From positions 14,788,975 through 14,852,974 of the forward strand of contig OZ018409.1 of the NCBI GenBank assembly GCA_963969595.1: a DNA stretch of 64,000 nucleotides, read 5' to 3'. This document shows positions 12,331 through 26,247 of this stretch, one piece after another. Source of the stretch: Neckera pumila. Its lineage: Eukaryota; Streptophyta; Bryopsida; Hypnales; Neckeraceae. The notes under the pieces were generated by a model. The model ran no database searches. It saw nothing but the letters and a program-made list of their open reading frames with translations, and was not told where the DNA came from. Made by a program: the position numbers and the translations under genes. Position 1 is the first letter of the stretch. Every line of letters begins with the position of its first letter.

Positions 12331-12439
12331 TCCTACTTTCTCGGTCACTACTTGGAGACATTCATGTGTCATAACGGCTTATTAATCCCAACCTTGCATA
12401 ACATTCAAGAGCAGACTGCAAGACTACCTTCTCCCTGAC

Positions 12440-12550
12440 AAAATGGTGTGGATTATTCTACACCATTTCATCCGTCAGGTGATATGGTGTGAAATATTCC
12501 ACACCATTTCATCTGCCAGATGATATGGTGTGGAATATCCCACACCATAT
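12440..12550. repeat. Three tandem palindromes ATGGTGTG...CACACCAT
   Basis: Near-perfect 24-nt palindromes start at about 12442, 12484 and 12524 (period about 41), each reading ATGGTGTGGAATATTCC-like with CACACCAT at the end. A further partial copy is at 14789. Confidence 0.85.
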
Positions 12551-13812
12551 TTAGCTAAAGAATATCTGTGAGCTAACAATGACGCCACATGCCAGCATTG
12601 ATGAGTTTTCGTGAATGAGGCCTCAAGGAGGGAAAGACAGCCCCCTGAAGGCTAATGAATGTTATGTTGGAAAAGACCAAAATAGACCGACATTGCCAGC
12701 TTCCGTTGGAAATCTGTTTCAACCTTGGTTGGAAATACTCCATCCCTACCAGTTGGGTACTGGCCTACTGGGCGCGGTTGACAACTGGTGCTTCTACCTT
12801 ATGTTGTACAGTCTTTGAATTTGCACAAAATAGGCAGTACAGAGACTTATTTCCACCACTGTACTGCACTTCACTTGAGCAGTGTTCAGTTTGCTCCAGA
12901 ATACCTGTCTCCATTTCCCTTGTCGAAATCATTTTGAAGCCGCCTGGGTTGCCGAGGAGTCGGGATACTTATTAGTAGGGGGCAGCTTTTCCGTGACCAA
13001 CTCAAGGGCACAGTTGGATGATGGCAGCCTGATTGCCCTGACTGGCTTCCATGTGCTTTTCAGCTGCTGCACACAACTGTACTCCTTATTAAGTTAGGAA
13101 GTACTTACCCCAGAATACTCGTGAAGGGGAAGACCATTCAGACAGTTGCCTGCACACTGAATCATACGGCAACAATACAAACCATACATCCATTCAGACA
13201 AGAGATCAGCAGTCTCAGATTTCATAAGGTGGGTACACCCAAAACCGCCACAAATTGGTACTGTGCTTAGTTACTGTTACTAGGCTGGTCAGATTTTCAT
13301 ATTGCCTTGCTGGCAAGTGAAAGGAGGTTCCAATGCACCAAAAAATGTAGCATTTGGATACTATATGCAAAAGTTATTAAGGAACAAAGTTTGGTTCTAA
13401 AAGCGTTTCTTCCACATAGGTACATAGCTGATTTTGGAGATGTACAGAGAGTATAGATGGTGGTTTAAGGTCAGTGGCGCATTTGGGTGTACCCACCTTA
13501 AATCACTCCCAAGAGTATCATAACATTGTTTACCAATGAGGCAGGGGTCCTTTTTGCATTTTTCTTTTCTTTTTTTCAAAGAACAATGACCATTGCATTA
13601 AAACTGACACATGAAAGAGAAACAAACAACCGGATCAATCCGGTTGAATCGGCCATATCAACCTAGGTGAGAGACTGAGAGAAAGATGCCTGAGGCTTGT
13701 GAAAGCGACAAGAGCAAATTTTTTTGTTTTTGCACCAAGTATCTTGAAATTCTTGTCTAATGAGAAATTTCCCTTTTGCATCTTTGGGAGATGAGATCCC
13801 TACAAGAGTACC
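12551..13812. other. Mixed-composition non-coding stretch
   Basis: 12.6-13.1 kb is less AT-rich and has short overlapping + frames (up to 106 codons, 12655-12975) without recognisable motifs. Single copies of the 71-bp repeat lie at about 13500-13570 and 13770-13812. Confidence 0.35.
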
Positions 13813-14738
13813 ATAACCCCTAAAGGACCAAGATGCGTATTTTGGCTACATAGAAATTTTGGGCAGGTATGTGTGCCTAGAGATTTCCATATTTTTGGCC
13901 CAAATTTTAATAGAAGGTGGGGGCGAGGAATATCTTTCATGTGCACTAAATTTCATGATATTTGGAAATATGAGTAAAAAGTTATGGCCTAATATGTTAC
14001 TTTTTTTTTGTAACTGGGCAATCTGGGCAGATAAGAAAAAATCGCTTTTTTCAAAAACAGAAACTTGAAACTGATTTTTTGGAGTTATATACTAGTGAAA
14101 AGCTTTGAATCATTTAATTTTGATCAATGAGTCAAAAGTTATGAGGATTTTTTGTTTGCGTGTAGTTACAGATTCTCTATTCTAAAATAAACTTTGAAGT
14201 CTTTTATCTTACTCAATTTTCAATATTTTTTGAAAAAATAAAATCCTAAGATGTAGATTGTTTATTACAACATTACAACCAAGGGAATTGGCCTTTTTCA
14301 ATTCCATAATTAAATTTTTAACAATTTCGTATTTTGAATCATTCTCTAATACTATCTACTTACTATTTTTTCCTATATGTTGTACAATTCCAAATGATGT
14401 GAAAATTTTCAAGCATGAAGCCAACTTGCCTTGAGTAATGAGTCCAAAGAGTTACCACCATTTTGGACATTTTTTCATATAAATGTGACCTTGTAAAGTG
14501 CAGCTGCCCGATTTTTTGCAAGGAAAGAAAAAGGGTTTTTGTCAATTCAAATACTTATATCTTGCAATCTACGAGGTGGAAATTTCTGAAATTTTTACCA
14601 CATCTTCTCAAACTAGTGTACTACAAGATCCTATGGTTACATATGTCAAAAAAAAATTCCAAAAATTTGGTACTTGTTCTAAAAATGATAGTTTTCAAGT
14701 GTTTTCAGCGAAAACAGTCATGAAACTTTAGGGGATAA
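13813..14738. mobile_element. TTAA-type TIR element, copy 3 (reversed)
   Basis: Bounded by ATAACCCCTAAAGGACCAA and by CTTTAGGGGATAA, with ATAA at both edges instead of TTAA. The interior matches the 37.4-kb copy in reverse (CAAGATCCTATGGTTACATA near 14625). It lies where a 71-bp-repeat unit appears interrupted (left flank ends AGAGTACC). Confidence 0.75.
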
Positions 14739-15033
14739 TATAACATTCAGTAGCAGTTAGTCATGGCTTTTGCCCTCTTCCAAATGGAATGGTGTGGAAT
14801 ATTCCACATCCGGTCAATAGCTATGGAGAGACTTGTCAAAAAATGTCAGAATTCACCTTGATGTCTACAACGCGACTATACACTATTGTTAATGGCAAAT
14901 TAAGTACTTTCAAATAAAACTAAAAACAAAATAGGAACTTAAAATAAAATGGCAATAAATTCATTGAGATCAATAATTTCAATGTTAAAATAACCTTACT
15001 TTGTTTAGGAAGCCATTCATGCATTGTGCTTAG

Positions 15034-15652
15034 AAGTGAGAAAACAACTCCTTCTATATACATGGGATGGGAGGAGGTAAAACAAGCAATGTGGTAGGAT
15101 ATATGTGGTATAAATTAGAATTTGTAGTTTCTCAACCGCTCATAATTAAGTCAAAAGTACAAATTGTATTTAATGTAGGATTTCAGACTTCATTTAGGCA
15201 TTGTTGAATAACTTTTTTCAAAAAACTTTGAACTAAAAAAAAGGTTAGTAAATTAAGTTAAATTTCATCTCCAAAGCTTTATTTGGGATTTCAAGTCTCT
15301 ATTCAAAATTTATGGACAATTTTTAGAGAGGGGTTTGAACGGACATTTTCTTTTCCATTTTTAATCCTCCTCTTTGAATTTTGTCCAGAACTTTTGATTG
15401 GAGGCTTGAAACCTCAAACGGATTTTTGGAAAGATGGAAATTATCTTCATTTAACAACTTTTCTGAGTTCAAAGTTTTCTAAAAAACTTTATTCTACTAT
15501 GCCTAAATGAGGTCTAAGATTCTATGTGAAACACAATTCCTACTTTTGACTTAACTATGAGCAGTTGAGAAACTAAAAATTCTAATTTATATATTCCACA
15601 TGGATTGTTCTACCTCCTATCACCTTATGTGTATATAAAGAGCTTTTCTTCT
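15034..15652. mobile_element. Foldback/MITE-like element with about 200-nt arms
   Basis: The segment 15034-15260 is inverted at about 15450-15652: for example TAAATTAGAATTTGTAGTTT against AAACTAAAAATTCTAATTTA, and GACTTCATTTAGGCAT against ATGCCTAAATGAGGTC. The unpaired centre is about 190 nt. No transposase. Confidence 0.75.
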
Positions 15653-16330
15653 CACTTGAAAACTCAAAATAAGTTATTGATGGCTATTGATTAGATTGCA
15701 ATGATATACTACTCAATGGATTCTTTGGTTTTTGGCAATCCATCTTTTTTTACAGTTATTTGTTGATTTGTATGTTTGGTCCTAGAATTAGCTAAAAAAA
15801 TGGAGCACATCATCTACTGCCTCTATCTTGGTACTAAGGCTTACATTAATGATGTGTTGATGAATTTTGTGGATGAGGACTCCGAAGAGGAAAAGGTAGT
15901 CTCTTTGAATGCTATCGAATGTTATGAACATTGTTTACCAGACAGTGAGGCAGGAGTCCCTTTTGCATCCTTGAAAACGTGACCCCAACAAGAGTAGCAT
16001 ATTATTAGACATTAGAAAGAATTCAGGCCCTCTAAAAGGCCGCGAGTTCCCACAAGTTCTTCCAAAAGTTCTGCTGAGTTCTTGACTGTTGGAACTGCGC
16101 CATAGCAGTAGAGTGACATGGACGAACTTTGGCCACATTAGATTTTTTAAAAATCAATCAATCAATCAATAAAATTTAAAAATTTAAAATAAAATTTCAA
16201 GAAAAATAAAATAAAAAGTATTATTTGGATAGCCCGTACCGTGGTTCACAACATGGGGACAAATTGGGGAACAGGCCTGAAACGGCCTTTTCTTGCCCCC
16301 AAATCCCCTCTAATGCATTATTAACCAATC
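15653..16330. other. AT-rich non-coding with (ATCA)n and a small G/C hairpin
   Basis: A 71-bp repeat copy lies at 15930-16000. ATCAATCAATCAATCA is at about 16155. A hairpin of GGGG/CCCC arms around GGCC lies at 16256-16310. A 68-codon frame at 15776 begins before the repeat copy and is not recognised. Confidence 0.4.
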
Positions 16331-16715
16331 AAGCAAGAAGCCCTTTTGCATCCTTGAAAACAAGATCCCTGCAAGAGTTCCATAACATTGCTTACCAATG
16401 AGGCAAGGGTTCCTTTTGCATTTTTGAAAAGGAGACCTCTACAAGAATACCATAACATTGTTTACTAGTGAGGCAAGGGTTTCTTTTGCATCTTTGAAAA
16501 GGAGACCCCTATAAGAATACCATAACATTGTTTACCAATGTAGCAGGGATCTCTTTTGCATCCTTGAAAACAAGACCCCTAAAAGATTATTATAGTATTG
16601 TTTACCAATGAGGCAAGGGTCCCTTTTGCATCCTTTGAAAAAGAGCCCCCTATATACAAAAATATCATACTATTGTTTACCAATGAGGCAGGGGTCCCTT
16701 TGGCATCCTTTGAAA
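16331..16715. repeat. 71-bp tandem repeat, about 5.5 copies
   Basis: The unit contains CCTTTTGCATCCTTGAAAA, then GACCCCTACAAGAATACCA and TAACATTGTTTACCAATGAG. Single diverged copies occur at about 13500, 13770 and 15930, so the repeat is also dispersed. Not CRISPR: units are contiguous with no unique spacers. Confidence 0.9.
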
Positions 16716-19029
16716 AGGCTTACAATAAACAAAATAGTCTCATATACTTGCTTAGCCAACTCCAATCCTTAAATTAATTGAGAAGTTCCTCCCAGGCATT
16801 TAAAAAGCATAATACCTTCCCAGCATGGGGAAGACTATTGCTTGGTTATACAATGCTATGTACATTTAGATGAAGGGGGCGAATATATTATTCTAGAAGA
16901 ATAGAATTCAAACTCAACTATAGTATGTACAAGTTTGTATCAAGGAGGTCAAATTTTGCCCTACTTTTTAAAATGTGTCACATGACAATTTAGATGGATT
17001 CTAATGAAAAATTTAAAAAACTCAAATTTACATCCAAGGGATTATAATATAAAAAATAATTAGATGCTCAAAGGGAATAGTGAGCTCCTTGTAGAAGGGT
17101 CAATGGGGAATATTTTCTTTGATTGTCCCTTGAAGGTTATATTTTCACCTTTTGTTTCATTGGAATGGCAACTACTGCCACTTTTGAAGTGATTGTTTGT
17201 AAGAAAGTGTACAAATGCAATAGTAGGGTAGTTAGAGAATAAACTTTGTACACGGGGCACACTGTAATTGGCCAAAAATGATTTTCATTTCCTTATATTG
17301 CATGAAACGTTTTACATGAAACACGAGAAGTGTTTCAATGATCAAAATTACACTAAAGGACTGTTGTATGCATCGCGGTCACCGTAAACCAATTGAATAT
17401 AAATAGAAGCAGATGCATTTTCTGCAGTGCCCTCACCATCACTCTCCACCAACTAGATAGGACTCGAGGTAGGACATGCAATTCCATCTTCAATATCATC
17501 CAGCACAATGACATTATCCACTAACTCTACTTGCTGTCGTGCCTCATCCAAACCCATTCTTACAAGATCTCCAAATTCATAGCAACAATCAATATTGTTT
17601 TCTTTGTAGAATAATATATTCAAGCATTGAATAAATATAGCTATATTAATAAAATCTTGTACTCCCTCCTTGTCCCAAAATGATCTTTTGGTTCCCCTTA
17701 ATTTTATTGCAAATAAATTTAATAGTGCATTTTGAAAAGGCCTACAAAACTCAAAGTTTTAGGACAATAAAGTGCGTTGAACTCTACTTATAGCTCAAAA
17801 TGGGTTGAAATAAGTAATGTTATTTTCATCAAAAAAATCTCAAACATATAGCCCAACCAGAAGATTGTTTTGAGATAAAGGAAGTATTTATTTTACTAAA
17901 TTTCCATACCTTTTCAATAGCTTCTCAAACTTCCATTATAACAAGTTCAAATTTGTGATTGCACACATGTTGATGGTCAATATTATATCGAAGAAGAAGA
18001 TAATCTTCATGAAAATTCTGCAAATAAATTCAAAATCTATTTAAAATAGTATAGTCATTCTTTCATATTGATTAACAACTAATATCAAATCAAATATATT
18101 TTATTTAAGTTCAATAGTTGAATGTCTTTGAATTATATAAAACAATATATCAGTCATTTAAATGCATGTCATAATATCAAAAAAAAATTAAATTGAAAAA
18201 TATAAAACTAATCAAATGATTAGAAATTACCATCAATGAATCTTTCACAAGATAAAAATCAGATGTAACTTCCAATTATTTTTTATCTTCTTTGATAACA
18301 TGAGTATCAACTTTGAAATGTACATTGTTTTTGGTGTCTATTTTTTTTTCAATATTCATCTTTTTACAAGTATTGTCGGAGATGTACAATGACACCACCC
18401 CCAAAACATGTTCTTTAGGTATTGTAATTAATTAAATAAAAAATTAAGTACTTTGATTCAACAACTCTTATAAATTGTTGTCCATTCAATACATCAAATA
18501 TCAAGATGGTAACAATATGATTTTAATTAATCATCACTATTGTATAAAAACAATTATCATTCATATTTCATTAAAAATAAATTCTTGTCATTTCTAATTT
18601 TAAAATGCATTTCAAAATGTTAAGTTTAAATAACATTTTAAATAACCTATATTTAAATTTGATGTTCAATTTTTTTAAACCTTGTTGTGGAGGTGTAGGA
18701 GGTTTTTCTTCAACTTTCTTCCTTCCTGTTAGTATTGTCAACTTCTCTGCTATTAACTTTACCGCCATGGTTGCAATGCAACATTAAGAAGCAAATTCAA
18801 CTATGGTCTTTTAAACCTCCTCAATTGATGATGTAGTTATTTAGGTATAATGTAAACCGTTTTTGAAATCTACAATTATAATCAAAATTAATGAATTACT
18901 CTTAAGAAAATGAAATTGCATCAAACTAAAATGGAATTTTGAGAGATGGTCATTTTGCTAATAAACTTCATTTCCACCAAGTAAGTCATAGGGCAAGCAT
19001 CCAGATCCTAATAGCTTCTTCTTGAAGTC
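16716..19029. other. AT-rich non-coding, no gene seen
   Basis: No reading frame above 75 codons and no recognisable protein motif. 17.35-17.6 kb is less AT-rich but has no sustained frame. Confidence 0.4.
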
Positions 19030-19335
19030 AAATTAAACCACATGGCTTTGGTTTCTTTTTGAATTGCATGGCTATTGATTTTTCAAAGGTAGGTTTTGTA
19101 TTCTTTTTGAATTACATGGTTGTTGATTTTTGAGAAGGGGTGTATTGTTTTCTTTTCAAATCGCATGGGTGTCAATTTTTCATTTTTCATTAGTTTGTTT
19201 TCCTCAAGTCAAATCTTACAATTATTGTATTTTTTTTTAACTGCAAGGCTATTGATTTTCTGAAGGGGTTATTGTTTTCTTTTCAAATTGCATGGCTGTT
19301 ATTTTTTTAATTCACATTGCACAGCTGTTGAGGGT
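19030..19335. repeat. Imperfect tandem repeats, about 60-70 bp
   Basis: Five or so diverged units of the form CTTTTTGAATTGCATGGCT followed by ATTGATTTTTC and a G-rich GAAGGGGT segment. Non-coding. Confidence 0.6.
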
Positions 19336-20627
19336 AGTCTTAGGTTTTTTTAATCTCATCCAATGGCTGCTGATTTTTTACTTTGGGAGGGAGAGGGGGA
19401 ATAGGTTGCCTGACAATTTTCAGGAGTGTGCAACCACTTTTGGGTACATTGTGGTACATTGTATGTGTGCAGTGAACTCTCAACTATAGAGAAATAATTA
19501 TTTAACATGAAATGTATTTTAAACTCTTTGTAAATCTACAAGGTTCAAATTTATTCCCCACCTCTTCATCATCCTTAGTATACCGGTGTACCCTAAGTGC
19601 TTAAGCTAAATGTTCATTATGTGGTTCAAAGCGGATACTTCCATAACTATTGGAGTTGAAATGAATTGTTTTGGAAGCTTCAAGAGGATACCAAAACATA
19701 TCATTAGGAGAAAAAAAAAAAGAATGTCCCACATCTTTGAATTGTAAAAGGATGTTTGTAAAAATAGCTTTATTTAATTACATCACACAAAGAGTGATGA
19801 AGCTTTGCTTTGCGATAGCTTTTGAAGTAGGACTCATATAAACAAGAATTTTTTATTGGAGATGGTTGTCTTGAGTGTAACTGTATCCCTTATTTTTCAA
19901 AAAAACTTAAGTCATTTATATTTAAAAATCCGTTTTGCTAATTTATCACACTTTGAAGTTGAGTTTTGTTTGTTGAGTTAAGAGTACTTAAAATTAATGT
20001 TCTTGAGTTGAGATTTTTAAGGTCTATTTCCATACTAGACGGGCATATTTCTACCAAGAGGCATCTAAAAATATATTATTTTATGTCCTCCACATTCATG
20101 CATACAAGGCTCCCTTGTGTGCACACTTCTAAACATTGAAGATGGTTTCAAGCTCATTCATTTGGTGAAATCTCTTCACCATGAAGTCTTCCCAAATGGT
20201 CAATTTTTTGTTTCTTTGTATATTGATTTTCCTATTTTTTACAAATTAAAGCGTCAAAATGTCTACTCTTAAAAAAATTTGTCCTACAATTTTTAGGTCT
20301 CAAATTTTGGTGATATATCTTTTTTAGCGTTATGCTAATTATATTTATTTACTTTATTTTTAAATATTTTTTCCAAAAAGGTCATTGTACAATGAGTACT
20401 AGCCCAAAAGGTGCAAAATTGACAAGTCGTTCTTGCAATCAGTCAAAAGTACATTTTGCAAAACTTTGCAATGATTATATACTTTTAAAATGGGATTCTC
20501 TAGCAATTAAATTTCTAAAGGAGGATTCCATATTTAGGTATTTAGGAATTAATAAAAACTAAGTAAAAAATTCTACCATGCATGTGAAGTGAATCCAAGT
20601 CATTAGACTATTGGCTAAAACCATTAG

Positions 20628-20661
<34 letters not shown>

Positions 20662-23600
20662 GAGGTTTATGAATGAATTGTCATTGTGTGTCTACCAAAG
20701 ATATAAGTGCTATAGACAAAGGATGGTTTTTATTTCTTTTTTGGTAGTAAAATATGTGAATCTACATTTATCTAGATGAAACATTTTAGCTATGTATTTA
20801 AAAAAAGAGCAATTTCATTCACTAAGAGTTGATTATCATGAAGGTTCATAAATTTAGCCTATAAGTCATAACACAAAAATTTGGCAATGAATGAAACATG
20901 ACATGAATATATAACTAAATCAAAGCACTTTTTTGTATATAATCTTATTGTGTTGATTATTTGCGAAGATTTTTATTAGTATCATATAGTTATCATATTT
21001 GCAAGATTACATCACTACATTAGTCTTTATCCCTAATTTGTCCATTGTATTGGTCTCACCTAAGATTACATACAAAATTTTATATTAGTGTTCAATGGGG
21101 AATAAAATAATTGAATTTCTAACTTTCTTACTTATATATGATATATTTGAGGTGCTGAAGCACTTGGTTGGTATTGGCATGAAATGATTTTGGTTCAAAT
21201 TCAAAATATTGAATTTCAATATTGGGTTTAAAATCAAACTTAAATATTGAATCAATCCATATTTTTGTGTAAATTCTAAAAATATTCACTATTTTTTATA
21301 TTCAATTTTTTTAATTTCTCACATTTTAGATTTTAGAATTTTATAGTAAAATAATGAGTCTAAAATGATGATTTTCACTTCAAAATTGACCACCTTTTTC
21401 CTATACTAAGGTTGCAAGAATTTGCTAAAGGAATTCTATAAAAAATAAATTTCTTGCCTTCTACATAGATGCAAAGAGGCTCAGGTGTGAACGCATTTCT
21501 AGGCAATCAAAAGTACACTTCTAATTTTTTCGTAAAATATCATTTCCATCAAGTTGTTAAAAACATCTTATTTTTGTTATGTGTTTTTGAATGTTTTCAT
21601 TATTTTCTAGCAATTTAAACCAAAAAAAAATCATTCATTTATTTATTGTATAAACTTTGGTGTAAACTTTTTTAGGCCCCAATTTTTGAAAATATGTTAG
21701 TTATATCATTTCTTTAATTATCTATATTTATTTTTATTTTTTCATGCTTTTAAAAAACTCTAATACTCCCAATACTACTCCAAGATGCAACATATTCAAC
21801 ATTCATTCCTTGATTTCATCCACATATTGTCTACAAAATCTATGTTAGGGGAATTTCATATTTTTTTAGACTACCAACAAGAGTATAAGATCCATTAAAA
21901 ATTTAGACTTAACTCTAACACAATAGGGGATAGCATTCTGTGTAGAATTTTGAAGCCATGCCATTATTCATTCATTATTTATTTCTGAGGGAAACCTAAA
22001 AATCATCCAGTCAAACATTTTTTTGTCCTTGGTGTCTTTATAGGTTAACCTTATGTGCACTATTGTATTGGCCAAAAAACAATTGATGAATGACTTTGAG
22101 AAGCCTCGGTGAATAAAAAAATGTTGAATTTTATCCAATTTGCGTGTGTGTATGCACTTGAGTACCTTTGCAAAGGATGGTATTTGAAATTCCCTCTGGC
22201 ATTGAGACGCTTTTCTACAAATGAAGATGTTCAATCTGTGGATCACCTTATTAGCAATGTATTTCTAGCTCCTCAATCTTGATATAAATTTTAGCCCTAA
22301 AAAATCATTTTTTTGAGCTTGAGCTCAACCAATGAAATGAATTTCTTAAAGTCTACTTTCTTCTGATTAGATTATTTAAATACTCATTCCCGAATCTAAA
22401 TATTTAATTACAATTTAAACTTTATGTCTATAATCGCTAGCTTTTCATATTATAAGTATTAAAATTTGATTTACACCTTGATGTTAAATGACACTCCAAT
22501 TTGAATTCCAAGGCAAGGGACACTTTATTTCCTATGATTCCATGATTTATCCTTGGTTCTTTTTACTATAAAAGCTCATGAATTCAAATTGGCCTACGAA
22601 TAGTCTTAGGCCAACTAAAGGAACTGTTCTTGGTACTATGATACTTTAGAAGGAGATTCCTCCAACCTTTTTACTTAAAAATATTATATTTTGCATTGTG
22701 ATGTACATCATAGTAAATCTATGTTAAAAAAATCTTAGTAATTTTGATTTTTCACAAAAAAGTCTATTTTTTTTTAACTTATTGAAGACATGCAATCAAA
22801 GCATGTGATTTCATATTTAATACAAGCATTTTATAAATTCTCAATATTGAATAAAATCTAACTTTGAAGTTTAAACAAATATTCTGAGCTTATTGTTTTT
22901 GAATTAGTAATAGGAACCATGCTTAATTTTTCTAGTTGAACATGCATTAGCTTTTCAAATGTATATGTCTTGATACATGTATGTCTATCTAATAAGAATG
23001 TTTTAATTATTTTTATAACCTACGCAAATAATATCTTATCCAAGAAAAGAAATGACTGAGTAGCTAATTTGGTTTAAGTTCTAGTCTTTAGATAGATTGT
23101 TTAAAAAATCCTTTTACATATCTTTATTGACAATCTATCCTACTAATTGATAGGGCATGGATATCTTAGACGAGAATATGATGAAGTATGTTTTTAATCA
23201 TGCTTATATCAAAAAAAAAATTATTTTCTAAATAATAAAAATAAAAATTTGTAAAGAATAAAATAATGATATTTGACCATGGAACATAGACACATAGTTC
23301 ATGAGCATCCTAAGAGCACAATCAATATGTACATATCTTTGCAATATCCATAAATATCTAAGATGTTCCAAAAAAATTGAGATATGCATTTTGGATTTTG
23401 GATGCTTTTAATATAACAATTTCTTCTGTATACAAAAAAGGCAATAAGGTAGGATGTCCATAAACCATCCTTTGAAGCCTACCTACCTCATCAACAATAG
23501 TAATAGATATTCAAGGAACATGTCACTAATTCCTAGATAGGAGACACATTCTATAATTAAGTTGCTTTATAGACCTCTACCTTATATTGATATTTTTTTT

Positions 23601-24734
23601 GCTTTTGAGTGATAAAAAGGTGATTGCAAGAAATACCTACTGATTTTGTTGCGCTTTTATAGTACTCATGCTTTGTTTTCTGGAGTATTTTAAATTAAAA
23701 AAAAAAGATTTAAAAAAATAAAATATAGCCAATGTATACACCATATAGATGAAGGTAATTACCAAAGGAAGATCATAGAAACATTTTTAAATTGGAAAAC
23801 AAGAAAAACTGCCAAATCTCAAAAAAATAGATACTTTGATGTTTTAATTAATTAAAAATAGGAAAAGTTTTAAATAAATAAGAAAAAACTGCCAATTTGT
23901 AACAATTTTTTTATTATTTATTGAAATTTATCATTTATTATAGATGGTCATTCACTATAAAAAAAATTCAAAATAATATTTTACATGTCTTGAAATGCAA
24001 GCTAAAAGAAGCTTACTTTGTGGACTTCCACAACACATAAAATTAACTATTTCTAGATTTCCTTTGGATATTAGCTGCAAGTCTAATAGAAGACCATTTC
24101 CACCAAATTTCACCTATAATTCATTTTTTGGTTACAAAATTATTCTAATTGGCAAGTACAACATAAAATTGAGGGCTATTTTTGGATTGAAATTTTTTTT
24201 TGAAAGTTGCCAAAAAAAGTTGGAGAAGCATAAAATAGTCAAGAGTACCTTACCTATAAATCTTGAGTCATTTCAATTGAGAATGCAAAAATTATGGCCA
24301 AAAAATAAATCAGCAAACTACGTGTGATGCAAAGTAGTACAAGTGTTTTTTGCAATCATTTAAATCTCTCACATAAAAAGGAGGAGTCATAGTTAATGAC
24401 AAACATTATATCATTTTCCAAGTTTGTTGAAAGAATTCTTGCATGGTGGAAAGTAATTCATATACATAGCCCAAAAAACAAACTTGCTAAAGAATTCTTC
24501 ATTAGCCAAGAAGGCATTTAATTTTTATATCAAAGAATATTTTGTGTCCTTTGGGCCTTGTGTCTAAGGAATAGTGGGAATTGCAATGAACAACTTTCTA
24601 AAAAATTGTTGTGTTTTTCCTCTCCTCCTTGCAAGCATAAAATCTAGTTGCATTGCTTTGATATTTTCATCGCCATAGTGAGAGAGCTATGGATTGGGAG
24701 GTGTTTAGGTGGGGGTGGGGGTAGTTGCTTTGTT
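19336..24734. other. AT-rich non-coding, no gene seen
   Basis: Over 5 kb of low-GC DNA. Open frames stay at or below 110 codons (longest 23995-24327) and carry no recognisable motif. A (CATA)n microsatellite is at 20630-20660. Confidence 0.45.
20630..20660. repeat. (CATA)n microsatellite
   Basis: About seven tandem CATA units. Confidence 0.95.
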
Positions 24735-25528
24735 TTAACCCCTAAAGGACCAAGGCCTATTTTCTGCCAAAAAATACTCAAAAATGCAATTTCTATAGTA
24801 TAGAGTAAAATTTGAAAATTGTTTCTTTTGTACATCTAACCATAAAATCTTACACCTAAGTAGTATGAAAAATGTGTGGAAAAAAGTTCAGAATTTTTAC
24901 CCCACATATTGCAAGATAAGTGTGCCGGTTTAAAGTGAAAAATTATTTGACTTTGAACCTTCTTAACTTTAAATTTTGCAGTACAAAGTTTTGAGCTTTA
25001 AATTTTTATGGGTGTAGAATTGATTTAAGAGACTAGGAAAAATAAAAATAAAAAATAAAAAAATTTCATACTTCAAAAAATTCTTAAGTAGAAGTATGTA
25101 CAAAATAGAAGGAAAATCTAAATTATTAATATCTCTAAAGTAGAATTAAAATGCACAAATCTCAATGGTAAGATTGTTCTAGCAAGCAAACTAAACCATT
25201 TGGGAATGATTTATTTTTTTAAATTATAAAAATTGCATTAAAAAATGAATCCTACAAGTTATTTTTTCAAGTTTATGAAAAAATGAAGTTCAAATTTATG
25301 AAATTTTTGTGCTGCCTCCTATCTTTCCTTCCTTCCTAGTTCCGAGCTGTTTGGGGCATAAATTTTTTCCCAGGCACCAATGGAAAAAAAATTATACTCT
25401 TACAAACCTAATTAATTTTTCTATCTTATAGAAAAGTTTCAAAAAACCAAGACAAAATTTTAGCCCATAGGTACCTACTTGAAATTTCCATTTGTCCTCC
25501 AAAGGGACAATGGTCCTTTAAAGGTTGT
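24735..25528. mobile_element. TTAA-flanked TIR element, copy 4
   Basis: Left end TTAACCCCTAAAGGACCAA. The right end CAATGGTCCTTTAAAGG is more diverged and lacks a clear TTAA. The interior shares the TCTAACCATAAAATCTTACA block with other copies. Non-coding, about 0.79 kb. Confidence 0.65.
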
Positions 25529-26059
25529 CCAAGTGGAGAGAGATGTTTAGTTCACATTAAAATTATGGACGGACACATTTGCCATTTGCTTGCAAAGTTG
25601 ATTCTCCTACTTGTTCAATTTGAAATCTTAGTGGCACATTTTTTAGGCTCCCCTCCGAGGAATGAAAAATTCTTTAGGCTGTCTTTTAAAGCATTAGAGA
25701 AAAATCGGACCTCCAAAAGGCTACTCCATAGCCTTCCGAGGACCTCGTGGATCTTTTTTCTAGGCTTTATAATTATTTTTTCCCCTATATTCGCCCACCT
25801 GCAATTTTGTTGTCAAATGCTCGGCAATAGTTTAAAATCCAAAAACAAAGGATTAAAAAATCAAAATTAGGGTATTCAAATTCACCTTAACCTTGATTTT
25901 TTTAACACTTTTTGACAATTTGTATTTAACACCAAATTGTGCCAAAATAAAAAAATGTCCCAATTATTTTGACCATCATTAACCAATTCTTTTTTATCCA
26001 CCAATGTGTGAAGGACTAACTTCATTGACATTTAGTGAGTTACAAGTGGAGAAGATAAA

Positions 26060-26201
26060 GTCTTTATGGAATTGGAATTGTGGTAGGGTTCACAACCCAT
26101 GTGGGATATATATATCTTCACTCATTTGATAATGTCAAATGAGTGAAGATACATATCCCACATGGGTTGTGAACTCTACCATAACCTCAATTCTATAAAG
26201 A
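26060..26201. repeat. Hairpin 1, about 68-nt arms
   Basis: Almost perfect foldback: GTCTTTATGGAATTGG to CTTCACTCATTTGAT pairs with its complement after a loop of about 5 nt. Central part of each arm is TTCACAACCCATGTGGGATA. Compatible with a MITE or small-RNA precursor. Confidence 0.9.
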
Positions 26202-26247
26202 CCTCCTCTTTTCATCTTGTTATTCACAAATTAAATTCATTTTGGTT

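Noticed and set aside
16331..16715. CRISPR array
   Set aside because: The 71-bp units are contiguous and diverged, have no unique spacers, and the window is eukaryotic.
23995..24327. 110-codon + strand frame
   Set aside because: Chance-length frame in AT-rich DNA, no recognisable motif or domain.
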